From IMG/VR virus record IMGVR_UViG_3300032665_000106, positions 1 through 36,240 of that record: a stretch of DNA of 36,240 bases; one strand, 5' to 3'. The notes under the pieces are model-generated. The model did no database searches, was not told the origin of the DNA, and saw only the letters and a list, made by a program, of their open reading frames with translations. Numbering within the stretch: position 1 is the first letter of the stretch; each line of letters starts with the position of its first letter. This DNA is from a virus. Positions 31,045 to 36,240 of this stretch are shown piece after piece. The translations under genes and the position numbers were made by a program.

Positions 31045-31890
31045 GTGAAAACCGGGGGCGTCTTTACGTTGCACGAGTACCGTGTGACGCTTGAGACGAT
31101 CAAGGAGCCGCTGCGGATCGTTTTCTTTGGCGACGTTCACCGGGACTCGCCCGAACACGCGGACGGGGCTTGGCAGGAGTTCTTGGAGTACGCGCAGAGG
31201 CTCCCAAAGCAAAGCACCGTGTTCCTTGGGATGGGGGACTATCTAGACTGCGCCTCCACTAGCGAGCGAATCGCCCTCACGCGGGCCGAGTTCCACGAAT
31301 CCACGAAGCAGCACATCGAGGACAGCGCGACGAGCAACGTGGGGCGGCTCGCCCGCGAGCTAGGCTTCATGAAGGGCCGGCTTATCGGCCTCATAAACGG
31401 CAACCACTTCTACGACTACCCAAATGGCATCAATTCGGACCAGCGCCTTTGCGAGAAGCTGGGGTGCAAGTACCTCGGGGTGTCGGCCTTCATTCGCCTT
31501 AACATCCTCTTTTCCGGCCGCTACTTGACCTTTGACATCTGGGCGCACCACGGGGCGGGCGGGGCGCGTCTCCCGGGCGGGTCCATCAACCGCGTCGATC
31601 AAATGCGTGACCACGCCGAGGCAGACGCCTACGTCATGGGGCATGACCACAAAAGAGGCGTCTTTCCCGCCAATCCGCGACTCAGTTTGGAGCGCACCCG
31701 CAACAAGGAGCTTCGCCTAAAGCAGCGCCAATCCTGGCTCATTCGCTCCGGTAGCTTCCTCAAGTCCTACGAGGACGGGCACCGTTCCTACAACGTGGAC
31801 GCGGCGCGCGGGCCTTCGTCGCTTGGGCACGTGGAGCTGGAGCTAAAGCTGAACGGCCAACACGAGCTTACGGTCCGGGGAATAGCATAA
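31045..31890 (+). CDS. Calcineurin-like metallophosphoesterase
   Basis: 281 residues from GTG 31045. The dimetal motifs are all present in order: RIVFFGDVHRDS (D30, H32), VFLGMGDYLD (D64), LINGNHFYDY (N120, H121), IWAHHGAGG (H168/H169) and VMGHDHKRG (H200, H202). Its substrate cannot be told: families include cyclic-nucleotide and nucleic-acid phosphatases. No signal peptide, so cytoplasmic. It follows the lysis-type genes and ends the rightward block, meeting the leftward operon. Confidence 0.85.
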   Translation: MKTGGVFTLHEYRVTLETIKEPLRIVFFGDVHRDSPEHADGAWQEFLEYAQRLPKQSTVFLGMGDYLDCASTSERIALTRAEFHESTKQHIEDSATSNVGRLARELGFMKGRLIGLINGNHFYDYPNGINSDQRLCEKLGCKYLGVSAFIRLNILFSGRYLTFDIWAHHGAGGARLPGGSINRVDQMRDHAEADAYVMGHDHKRGVFPANPRLSLERTRNKELRLKQRQSWLIRSGSFLKSYEDGHRSYNVDAARGPSSLGHVELELKLNGQHELTVRGIA

Positions 31891-31931
31891 CGGGACCGAT
31901 TCACGACGACCCTAGGAATGGTACGCCTAGC

Positions 31932-31950
31932 AGGCAATAAGATGCCTTTT
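31932..31950 (+). terminator. Weak candidate terminator between convergent blocks
   Basis: AGGCA (31932-31936) pairs with TGCCT (31943-31947) around a 6-base loop, and TTTT begins at 31947. The 99-base gap 31891-31989 separates the end of the rightward and leftward units; a terminator is expected. The stem is only five pairs. The rest of the gap holds no open frame I would support. Confidence 0.35.
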
Positions 31951-31989
31951 ACGCCACAAAGCAGCCTATAAGCGGCATTGGGGTATCCC

Positions 31990-32157
31990 TTAGCAATAGG
32001 CCAGAAGGCCAGGGAACAGGGCTAGGATACCCCCGACGGCACAAAAGCCCACCAGGAACCACAGAACGCCAGTATAGGCCCACCTAGCAAGCGGGTCATA
32101 AAACTCGCGCTGGTCCTCGCGGTCAGGGGGTTCGACGACGCGATCTCTTGTTTTCAT
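31990..32157 (-). CDS. Small membrane protein, 55 aa
   Basis: Starts at ATG 32157 and ends at TAA 31990-31992. A charged N-terminal half (MKTRDRVVEPPDREDQREFY) precedes one or two close hydrophobic helices (about 28-55, YTGVLWFLVGFCAVGG and ILALFPGLLAYC). The start lies inside the preceding gene (35-base overlap). Last gene of the leftward operon. Unknown function; a small inner-membrane effector, for example in superinfection exclusion or lysis timing, is possible but unproven. Confidence 0.55.
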   Translation of the reverse strand: MKTRDRVVEPPDREDQREFYDPLARWAYTGVLWFLVGFCAVGGILALFPGLLAYC

Positions 32158-32266
32158 GGTATTGTTTGTAGGTCATGTAGGGGTAGCAGATGCCGTCGGC
32201 GATGAAAAGGATGGCGACGGCAAGCAGGAAACCGATGTAAACGATGATGTTGGCGACGGTTTTCAT
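32123..32266 (-). CDS. Small membrane protein, 47 aa
   Basis: ATG 32266 overlaps the preceding stop as ATGA. Residues 5-24 are a hydrophobic helix (ANIIVYIGFLLAVAILFIA), followed by ICYPYMTYKQYHENKR and a basic tail (RSRRRTP). It has the plan of single-span phage membrane peptides: short outside start, helix, positive inside tail. No family recognised. Coupled to both neighbours. Confidence 0.6.
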   Translation of the reverse strand: MKTVANIIVYIGFLLAVAILFIADGICYPYMTYKQYHENKRSRRRTP

Positions 32267-32460
32267 GGCGTGTCGGTGGGGTAAACGCGGACCCAAGACT
32301 TAAAAAAGCCGATTTTGGTCTGTACCCCCTTGCGCGCGTCGTAGCCTAGGACCGTCCAGCGTGCGTGGCCGACAAAGGCGGGCTTTTTGAGGCGTGGCAG
32401 GGCAGACCAGCAGATGCGGATTTCCGTGCCGCGCTCGGGGATGTGGGATAAGGGTATCAT
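32263..32460 (-). CDS. Small basic protein, 65 aa, unknown
   Basis: ATG 32460 forms ATGA with the end of the lipoprotein gene, and its stop forms ATGA with the next. The sequence MIPLSHIPERGTEIRICW, then a basic KKPAFVGHARWTVLGYDARKG and a C-terminal SWVRVYPTDTP is soluble and beta-like. A longer upstream extension in the same frame (to 32724) is open, but crosses the lipoprotein and the 88-residue genes in another frame and looks random (Arg/Pro-rich), so I reject it. Function unknown. Confidence 0.5.
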   Translation of the reverse strand: MIPLSHIPERGTEIRICWSALPRLKKPAFVGHARWTVLGYDARKGVQTKIGFFKSWVRVYPTDTP

Positions 32461-32555
32461 GGCTTCAAGGTGTAGTACGGCAGCGGCGTGCCCTGCGTGC
32501 GGTAGGGAACAATGCCGCATCCGCACAGGGCGAGGCAAAGGGCAACCAGGGCCAC
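32457..32555 (-). CDS. Tiny lipoprotein, 32 aa (possible outer spanin-like)
   Basis: GTG 32555 follows AAGGAAA at a normal distance and begins VALVALCLALCGCGIVPY, a hydrophobic core ending in a lipobox-like A-L-C-G-C, followed by a short Pro/Thr/Tyr mature part (RTQGTPLPYYTLKP). It ends at TGA 32457-32459 overlapping the next ATG. The signal lacks a basic n-region if GTG is used, so the exact start is open. Small outer-membrane lipoproteins are the o-spanin class of lysis proteins; size fits, but it lies in the opposite-strand operon. Inference only. Confidence 0.45.
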   Translation of the reverse strand: MALVALCLALCGCGIVPYRTQGTPLPYYTLKP

Positions 32556-32570
32556 GCCCTTTCCTTCCAG

Positions 32571-32837
32571 TTAGCCTGCGGCGCTCCATGATGCTGAAAT
32601 GTGCAACTTGATGAACGCGCAATCCTCGAAGCCGCGCTGGTCGTTGTAAGGGCGGAGTGCGTAGGCGGCGGGATGCCCCAAACAGCTTTCCGAAAACCCA
32701 TCCGCGTCGAGGGGGTCGTCGCAAAATCCCACTCCGCTACTCGAACCTGGACCGCTGCGATCCTCCCATCTTTTTACGTATTTGCCATCATTGCGGCGGC
32801 AAACGACCTTGAAGAACGTTTTTGAGTCGGTGCTCAT
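32571..32837 (-). CDS. Hypothetical protein, 88 aa
   Basis: Start ATG 32837 overlaps the stop of an upstream micro-ORF (ATGA). The first part FFKVVCRRNDGKYVKRWEDRS has a short beta-hairpin look, and the rest is Ser/Gly/Asp-rich with several Cys (GFCDDPLDADGFSESCLGH, EDCAFIKLHI). No membrane segment. The lipoprotein gene starts 15 bases after its end. I do not recognise the family. Confidence 0.55.
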   Translation of the reverse strand: MSTDSKTFFKVVCRRNDGKYVKRWEDRSGPGSSSGVGFCDDPLDADGFSESCLGHPAAYALRPYNDQRGFEDCAFIKLHISASWSAAG

Positions 32838-32884
32838 GCTAGGGCGTGCGGGTTGGCGGGGTTAAGGACGTTTTTGGTGTTCAT
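32834..32884 (-). CDS. Micro-ORF of 16 codons joining methyltransferase and 88-aa gene
   Basis: ATG 32884 sits in the stop of the methyltransferase (ATGA) and its own TGA sits in the start of the 88-residue gene (ATGA). It reads MNTKNVLNPANPHALA. Being exactly fitted between two 4-base overlaps argues that it is translated, at least as a coupling device. Too short for a function. Confidence 0.4.
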   Translation of the reverse strand: MNTKNVLNPANPHALA

Positions 32885-33255
32885 GGTATTTCGTCAACTT
32901 GCGCTATCCGTTTCCCGATCCAGGCCATAACAGGGACGGCCATTGAATTGCCGAGCGCCTTGTAGAGCGGCCCGTCTGCGGCCATCTTCTTGCCGACGGG
33001 GATCAGCGTATAGTCGTCGGGAAAACCTTGCAGGCGCTCGCACTCCCTAGGAGTGAGGCGACGGACAGCCATGCCGTGAATTGCGGTTGATACGTTCATG
33101 CCGCCATCCCCTTTGTCGCCGGAATGTGAGGCGGTAGAGCGCAGGGCGTGCGCCAATTCCCCCCCCCCGATTCCGCAGGCTATGACATTTTCGCCCCGTG
33201 ATGACGGAATGTTTTTGCGCCCGCCCGATTTTAATGTGTCAGCTATAGTTTGCAC
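32881..33255 (-). CDS. C5 DNA methyltransferase, C-terminal part (other frame)
   Basis: From GTG 33255 the frame codes the missing end of the cytosine methyltransferase: motif IX VRRLTPRECERLQGFPDDY (about 64-82) and motif X YKALGNSMAVPVMAWIGKRI (about 98-117), which completes the SAM-binding core. The start QTIADTLKSGGRKNIPSSRG also reads as a normal continuation of the upstream frame. A run of ten G on the coding strand (33159-33168) lies inside. The whole enzyme needs both parts: either through coupled translation of two chains, a -1 shift near 33255, or correction of a one-base deletion. Confidence 0.75.
   Translation of the reverse strand: MQTIADTLKSGGRKNIPSSRGENVIACGIGGGELAHALRSTASHSGDKGDGGMNVSTAIHGMAVRRLTPRECERLQGFPDDYTLIPVGKKMAADGPLYKALGNSMAVPVMAWIGKRIAQVDEIP
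33159..33168. repeat. Ten-base poly-C (poly-G coding) tract
   Basis: Ten C on the + strand, inside the C-terminal methyltransferase frame where it codes Gly-Gly-Gly. Slippage by one base would remove motifs IX and X. Homopolymers of this length are the classical phase-variation switch in restriction-modification genes. Confidence 0.9.
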
Positions 33256-34160
33256 GTTATGAAAGTTTCAGTCTCCCAATCCTGACGCCCCATCCCGCCT
33301 GCGTTCAGGCACCGGGATAATTCGTCCTGTGTAGGCGTCTTGGCCGTTAAGCCCCCCCCGTTGTGAGCGCCGTCCGACAGCGTGCCGCAGACAAGCGGTA
33401 TGCCGCGGCCAGTGCCGTCCTCGCTGGCGTCGTATTCGGCCTTGAGGGTGTGGGTGACATAGGTTTCCTGATCTTCGGCATGGCTTGAATTAGGCTTACC
33501 CAAGAGCGTTTTCGCTAATGAGGTGCCCCCTGCGTCTTGGACTCCGAGACTGAGGCCAGTGCGTGCCGTAACTGTGCCGGCAGTTCTTTCCCCCGGTTCG
33601 CGGCTCGGCGCAGAATCCCAGCGCAGGCTTTCGGGCTCAAATAGAACCGCTGCGGCACGCTGCCACTGTCCTCCAGAATGTCCGACAACAAACACACGGC
33701 GGCGTCTCTGGGCCACTCCGAAGTATTGAGCGTCCAGGACTCGGTAGGCCCACCCGTACCCGAGTTCCCCCAACCCTCCGAGGAGGGAGCCAAACGCCCC
33801 TGTTTTGTCCGACAGGACACCGGGCACGTTCTCCCAAACGATCCAGCGGGGCCGAAAGTGTTCAGCCATTGCAAGAAAGGTAAGCGTGAGGTTGCCGCGA
33901 GGGTCTGCCAGTCCCTTGCGGAGTCCGGCGACTGAGAAGGCTTGGCAAGGCGTTCCTCCCACGAGAAGGTCGATTGGCTCATTGAGTTTCCATTCCTTGA
34001 ATTTGGTCATGTCGCCCAAGTTGGGGACGTTCGGGTGATGATGAGCGAGAACCTGGGACGGGAATTTCTCGATCTCGCTGAACGCAACGGGTGTCCAGCC
34101 GAGCGAGTGCCAAGCGACGGAAGCGGCTTCGATTCCCGAGCATACGGACAGGTACTTCAC
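33243..34160 (-). CDS. C5 cytosine DNA methyltransferase, N-terminal part
   Basis: 305 residues from GTG 34160. Motif I KYLSVCSGIEAASVAWHSLG (2-21), motif II AFSEIEKFP, motif IV LLVGGTPCQAFSVAGLRKG (catalytic Cys72), motif VI WENVPGV (109-115), and motif VIII AQRRRRVFVVGH. The variable region (about 185-300) would choose the target sequence. The frame ends at TAG 33243 before motifs IX and X, which lie in another frame. The enzyme adds a methyl group to cytosine C5 to protect phage DNA from host restriction. Start overlaps an upstream micro-ORF stop as GTGA. Confidence 0.85.
   Translation of the reverse strand: MKYLSVCSGIEAASVAWHSLGWTPVAFSEIEKFPSQVLAHHHPNVPNLGDMTKFKEWKLNEPIDLLVGGTPCQAFSVAGLRKGLADPRGNLTLTFLAMAEHFRPRWIVWENVPGVLSDKTGAFGSLLGGLGELGYGWAYRVLDAQYFGVAQRRRRVFVVGHSGGQWQRAAAVLFEPESLRWDSAPSREPGERTAGTVTARTGLSLGVQDAGGTSLAKTLLGKPNSSHAEDQETYVTHTLKAEYDASEDGTGRGIPLVCGTLSDGAHNGGGLTAKTPTQDELSRCLNAGGMGRQDWETETFITCKL
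33352..33359. repeat. Eight-base poly-C (poly-G coding) tract
   Basis: Eight C on the + strand in the variable region of the methyltransferase, coding Gly-Gly-Gly (AHNGGGLTAK). The present length keeps the frame. Confidence 0.85.
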
Positions 34161-34198
34161 GCTGGCTTCCCCTCCCCCTGCGGCGTTTCGGGGGTCAT
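34157..34198 (-). CDS. Micro-ORF of 13 codons before the methyltransferase
   Basis: ATG 34198 lies in the stop of the preceding micro-ORF (ATGA), and its TGA lies in the GTG start of the methyltransferase (GTGA). It reads MTPETPQGEGKPA. Exact fit at both ends supports translational relay. No function can be assigned. Confidence 0.35.
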   Translation of the reverse strand: MTPETPQGEGKPA

Positions 34199-34257
34199 GG
34201 CGTGCCTCTGCCTCTCGCCGTCTCGCTTGGGGTCGTGTGTTTCGTTTCGGTGCTCAT
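34195..34257 (-). CDS. Micro-ORF of 20 codons after the Imm5-like gene
   Basis: ATG 34257 overlaps the stop of the Imm5-like gene (ATGA), and its TGA 34195-34197 overlaps the next micro-ORF's ATG. It begins MSTETKHTTPSETARG; three more - strand genes nearby begin with Met-Ser-Thr or Met-Asn-Thr. Basic and Thr-rich, no structure evident. Confidence 0.35.
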   Translation of the reverse strand: MSTETKHTTPSETARGRGTP

Positions 34258-34844
34258 GTGGGTAGGGTCGGGTAGTGTTTGCGGACGATATCCGCGCATT
34301 TCTTGAGGCTGGCTGTGCGGGCGTAGGCGGCGTAGGCGGCGTAGGAGGCGTCGTCGGCGGAGGCGGCGGAGACGGCGTCGGCGGCGCAGGTGTAGGAAAC
34401 GTAGTCGGCGGACGAGGCGGCGTCGGCAGAGGCGGCGGCGTAGGCGGAGGTGGCGTCGGAGGCGTCGTTGATGTTGTTGGTGGCGACGGCGTAGGCGGCG
34501 TCGTAACAATTTTGGCGCGAAACTCGCAACGCCTCCAGCGTTGCCTCATTTTTCGCCCACTTCTCCGCTGTCTCTATGCACTCGCTCACGCGCTTGTCGT
34601 CGGGATAACGCTTCTCCCAAACAGGGAGCGAAAGCCTAGCGCACTCGCACGCGGCCAAGACAAGCCGCTTGCGCCTTTTGTCGCCCACGGGTCCGGCCTT
34701 CTTTGCGGCGTACCACAGCATCCAGTCCCCGCGCTCGCAATTCTTCCACGCGGATTCGAGGGACCGACACTTCGTTGACTTGACCCAAGCGACGGCTTCG
34801 CTGCACGCGCTGATTTTGGACAGGTGGCTAATGGGGGTGCTCAT
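34254..34844 (-). CDS. Imm5-like Ala-rich protein
   Basis: 196 residues. The segment ERGDWMLWYAAKKAGPVGDK (about 37-56) with KRLVLAACECARLSLPVWEK (about 59-78) and DKRVSECIETAEKWA follows the Imm5-type pattern (C-x-x-x-W-[ML]-L-W ... A-[AC]-x-C-A-R ... P-x-x-[AC]-[IL]-E). Residues about 118-180 are a long Ala/Ser/Asp/Tyr-rich repeat (DAAYAVATNN, SAYAAASADAASSADY, SYAAYAAYA) typical of related phage proteins. Imm5 is a predicted immunity domain of polymorphic toxin loci; in phages its role is unknown. Start overlaps the exonuclease stop (ATGA). Confidence 0.6.
   Translation of the reverse strand: MSTPISHLSKISACSEAVAWVKSTKCRSLESAWKNCERGDWMLWYAAKKAGPVGDKRRKRLVLAACECARLSLPVWEKRYPDDKRVSECIETAEKWAKNEATLEALRVSRQNCYDAAYAVATNNINDASDATSAYAAASADAASSADYVSYTCAADAVSAASADDASYAAYAAYARTASLKKCADIVRKHYPTLPT
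34317..34505. repeat. GC-rich degenerate triplet repeat
   Basis: About 190 bases of irregular GGC/GTA/GTC-type repeats (units such as GGCGTAGGC, GGCGTCGGC) coding the Ala/Ser/Tyr/Asp-rich part of the Imm5-like protein on the - strand. Copies are imperfect and in frame, so it reflects protein repeats, with possible slippage. Confidence 0.75.
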
Positions 34845-35443
34845 GTCAGTTTTTGTAGCTGCGTTGCAAACGTCGCGCTGAATTGCGCGACGGCTTCCGC
34901 CAGTTTGGCCTGGATGCCTTCGTCACGGTCCACGCGGAGAACGAAGGGCGTCAGGCGTTCGTTGTAGGAAACGAAGGTCCAGTACGGAGCCCCTGTGACG
35001 AACATGCTGAAATGGACCTGCGGCGCGTAGTCGTCGGGCAGCTTGCCGTCGAGAAGGTACTTGATGTGATTCGGTGCCTGCGGCGATTTGATCTCTAGGC
35101 CGCTACCGTCCTCTAGCATCCCGTCTGGACTGCACCCGTAGCGCCCGCAGTCGGTGGTGATGAAGCCGACGCGGTTGACCTTCTTGCCCGTCTCAAACTC
35201 ATACCACGGAATGGCGATGGTTTCGAGGATCTTGCCTTGATCGACCGCGAACCCGCCCAGCATCTCGGGCGACCAGTTTACCAGCTTCTCAGCCAGCTTG
35301 CGGCAGATGTACGAATCGACCCCGGCACCCTCGCGGACCTTCCATTTGGGCGTGATAAGCGCGTCAACCTCGCTGGCTGTGACGACGCCCATGCGCGCCA
35401 AATACCAGCTAGGCGACCCCTGCTCTACGGCGTGGACCTTCAC
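34841..35443 (-). CDS. YqaJ/lambda-exonuclease-type recombination nuclease
   Basis: 200 residues from GTG 35443. Features: EQGSPSWYLARMGVVTASEV (about 7-26), FAVDQGKILETIAIPWYEFE (about 65-84), FITTDCGRYGCSPDGML with catalytic Asp107, then GSGLEIKSP with the E-x-K pair (E117, K119), and VHFSMFVTGAPYWTFVSY. This is the D-(D/E)-x-K two-metal core of YqaJ-type phage exonucleases, which chew 5' ends for single-strand annealing. It pairs with the ERF gene through a GTGA overlap. All catalytic residues appear present. Confidence 0.88.
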   Translation of the reverse strand: MKVHAVEQGSPSWYLARMGVVTASEVDALITPKWKVREGAGVDSYICRKLAEKLVNWSPEMLGGFAVDQGKILETIAIPWYEFETGKKVNRVGFITTDCGRYGCSPDGMLEDGSGLEIKSPQAPNHIKYLLDGKLPDDYAPQVHFSMFVTGAPYWTFVSYNERLTPFVLRVDRDEGIQAKLAEAVAQFSATFATQLQKLT

Positions 35444-36192
35444 TTGGCACCCCGCTTCTTTTGGAGGGACCGGAATAGGCCGTCGTAGCGGGCTGATCCA
35501 ATGTCCTCAAACTTGGTCGCACCCGCGTACTTGAGGAACGCCGGCACGTTAGCGCCGACCTCCTGGCACAGTTCCTTGAGCGTCTGCGCCTGTTCGTGCG
35601 TGATAGGCGATCCCTCGTTGCGTGCGTCTAGGCCGTCGCTGTCGCGCTCGACTAGGATGTTTAGAGCGTTGCACAGGGCGTATCGCTTCGCGTACGTCAT
35701 CGCCGCCCCGTCGGCTTGGCTTTCGGTGGCACCGTAGGGACCAGCCCCCGCCCGCACAAACGCCTTGTAGTCCTTTGAGTGCCCCGAAACGTGCTGGATC
35801 GTGCAGGTCTGTACGATGCGCCCTTCGGCAAAGTCGGTTGAGAAGCTGATAGACAAGCCGTGCTTTTCGCACAGGGGGCGCACCTCGCGCATGATCTCCT
35901 CGTAGGGCAGGAAGTGGTATTTGATGCTTCCCGGCTCCTTGCCGGGGACCGCCTTCGTCGGCTTGAAGGACTTCATCTCGTTTTGCAGCGCCGAGAACGC
36001 CCTCGCGTACTCCGCAGCCGCAGCTTCCTTCTTCATGTCGCGGTCAAGCGCGACCAGGCGCTCCATAACGCCTACGCTTTCGGCGGTGATGCCAGCGGCG
36101 ATCACCTGTTGCATGAGGGCGAGCGGGGTTGGTGCGGGCGATTCCTTGCGCGGGTCGTCCGAGATCAGGTCTAGCGTTTGTGTTTCGCTCAT
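35440..36192 (-). CDS. ERF-family single-strand annealing protein
   Basis: 250 residues. ATG 36192 has GGAGG at normal distance. Centre: IKYHFLPYEEIMREVRPLCEKHGLSI-type helix-strand (about 89-115), TCTIQHVSGHSKDYKAFV (about 128-145) and GAAMTYAKRYALCNALNIL (about 162-180), followed by D-S-D-G. These are the conserved ERF signatures. ERF proteins form rings on ssDNA and anneal complementary strands, acting with the nuclease above. C-terminus is a helix with GAK-basic tail. Its stop forms GTGA with the nuclease start. Confidence 0.9.
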   Translation of the reverse strand: MSETQTLDLISDDPRKESPAPTPLALMQQVIAAGITAESVGVMERLVALDRDMKKEAAAAEYARAFSALQNEMKSFKPTKAVPGKEPGSIKYHFLPYEEIMREVRPLCEKHGLSISFSTDFAEGRIVQTCTIQHVSGHSKDYKAFVRAGAGPYGATESQADGAAMTYAKRYALCNALNILVERDSDGLDARNEGSPITHEQAQTLKELCQEVGANVPAFLKYAGATKFEDIGSARYDGLFRSLQKKRGAK

Positions 36193-36240
36193 AGGGCCTC
36201 CAGGTTATTAAGCTCATCGTTAAGGGATTTGATGCGGCGT
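36189..36240 (-). CDS. C-terminal fragment of an upstream operon gene
   Basis: A frame from the right edge ends at TGA 36189-36191, overlapping the ERF ATG as ATGA. The visible residues RRIKSLNDELNNLEAL form a leucine-heptad-like coil. Its last codons contain the ERF Shine-Dalgarno. Identity unknown; only the 3' end is in the window. Confidence 0.5.
   Translation of the reverse strand, partial: RRIKSLNDELNNLEAL

Noticed and set aside
31980-32033. 9-bp inverted repeat GGGGTATCC / GGATACCCC as a terminator
   Set aside because: No T-run follows on either strand and the arms are 36 bases apart inside a coding frame; it may be chance or a weak structure.
32263-32724. 153-codon version of the 65-residue gene
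   Set aside because: The extra N-terminus is Arg/Pro-rich and lies over two better-supported genes; the ATGA start at 32460 is preferred.
34317-34505. CRISPR-like or tandem DNA repeat array
   Set aside because: Units are short, irregular and in frame with an Ala-rich protein; no spacers.

Overview
The window is a stretch of a tailed-phage genome, about 36 kb and GC-rich, carrying the virion morphogenesis genes of a T7-like podovirus. The order on the + strand is the T7 order: portal, scaffold, major capsid, tail adaptor (gp11-like), nozzle (gp12-like), three internal virion proteins (gp14/15/16-like), tail fibre/spike genes, then membrane proteins of a lysis type. No integrase, repressor, terminase or polymerase is visible. 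The host cannot be read directly. Sec-type signal peptides, a proline/threonine spacer, lipoprotein-like signals and many starts without a Shine-Dalgarno suggest a Gram-negative host that often initiates without SD, for example Verrucomicrobiota or Bacteroidota. That host guess is inference.

Layout. 1-5.7 kb: small head-module genes, portal, small virion-type proteins, scaffold and a GroES-like co-chaperonin. 5.65-10.0 kb: a tightly overlapping cassette of three GT-A-like glycosyltransferases, a GT11/fucosyltransferase-like enzyme, two SAM methyltransferases (one FkbM type) and two broken or stub genes, all inserted between co-chaperonin and capsid gene. 10.0-11.8 kb: structured leader, major capsid protein, a further structural protein, and a strong intrinsic terminator placed as in T7 after gene 10. 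11.8-21.9 kb: tail adaptor, nozzle, acetyltransferase and three ejection/internal proteins ending in a 1262-residue LPD38-like protein. 21.85-23.3 kb: two tiny acidic peptides and an ATP-grasp (PurD-like) enzyme. 23.3-29.8 kb: fibre anchor, beta-helix tailspike, and three consecutive fibre-like genes that each begin with a secretion signal. 29.8-31.9 kb: holin-like genes and a metallophosphoesterase.

36.24-31.99 kb, - strand: a convergent operon of early/recombination type, with an ERF single-strand annealing protein, a YqaJ/lambda-type exonuclease, an Imm5-like Ala-rich protein, a C5 DNA methyltransferase broken into two frames and carrying poly-G tracts, and a series of very small proteins (a lipoprotein and two membrane peptides among them). 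Nearly every junction is a 4-base ATGA/GTGA overlap, including junctions made by micro-ORFs of 13-20 codons.

How it works together: the + strand builds the particle, with GroES, scaffold and possibly the glycan cassette acting on virion or host surface. The - strand supplies recombination and DNA modification. The most unusual points are the exported fibre-like proteins, the glycan cassette inside the head operon, the ATP-grasp gene with its acidic micro-peptides, the split and homopolymer-bearing methyltransferase, and the micro-ORF overlap chain.
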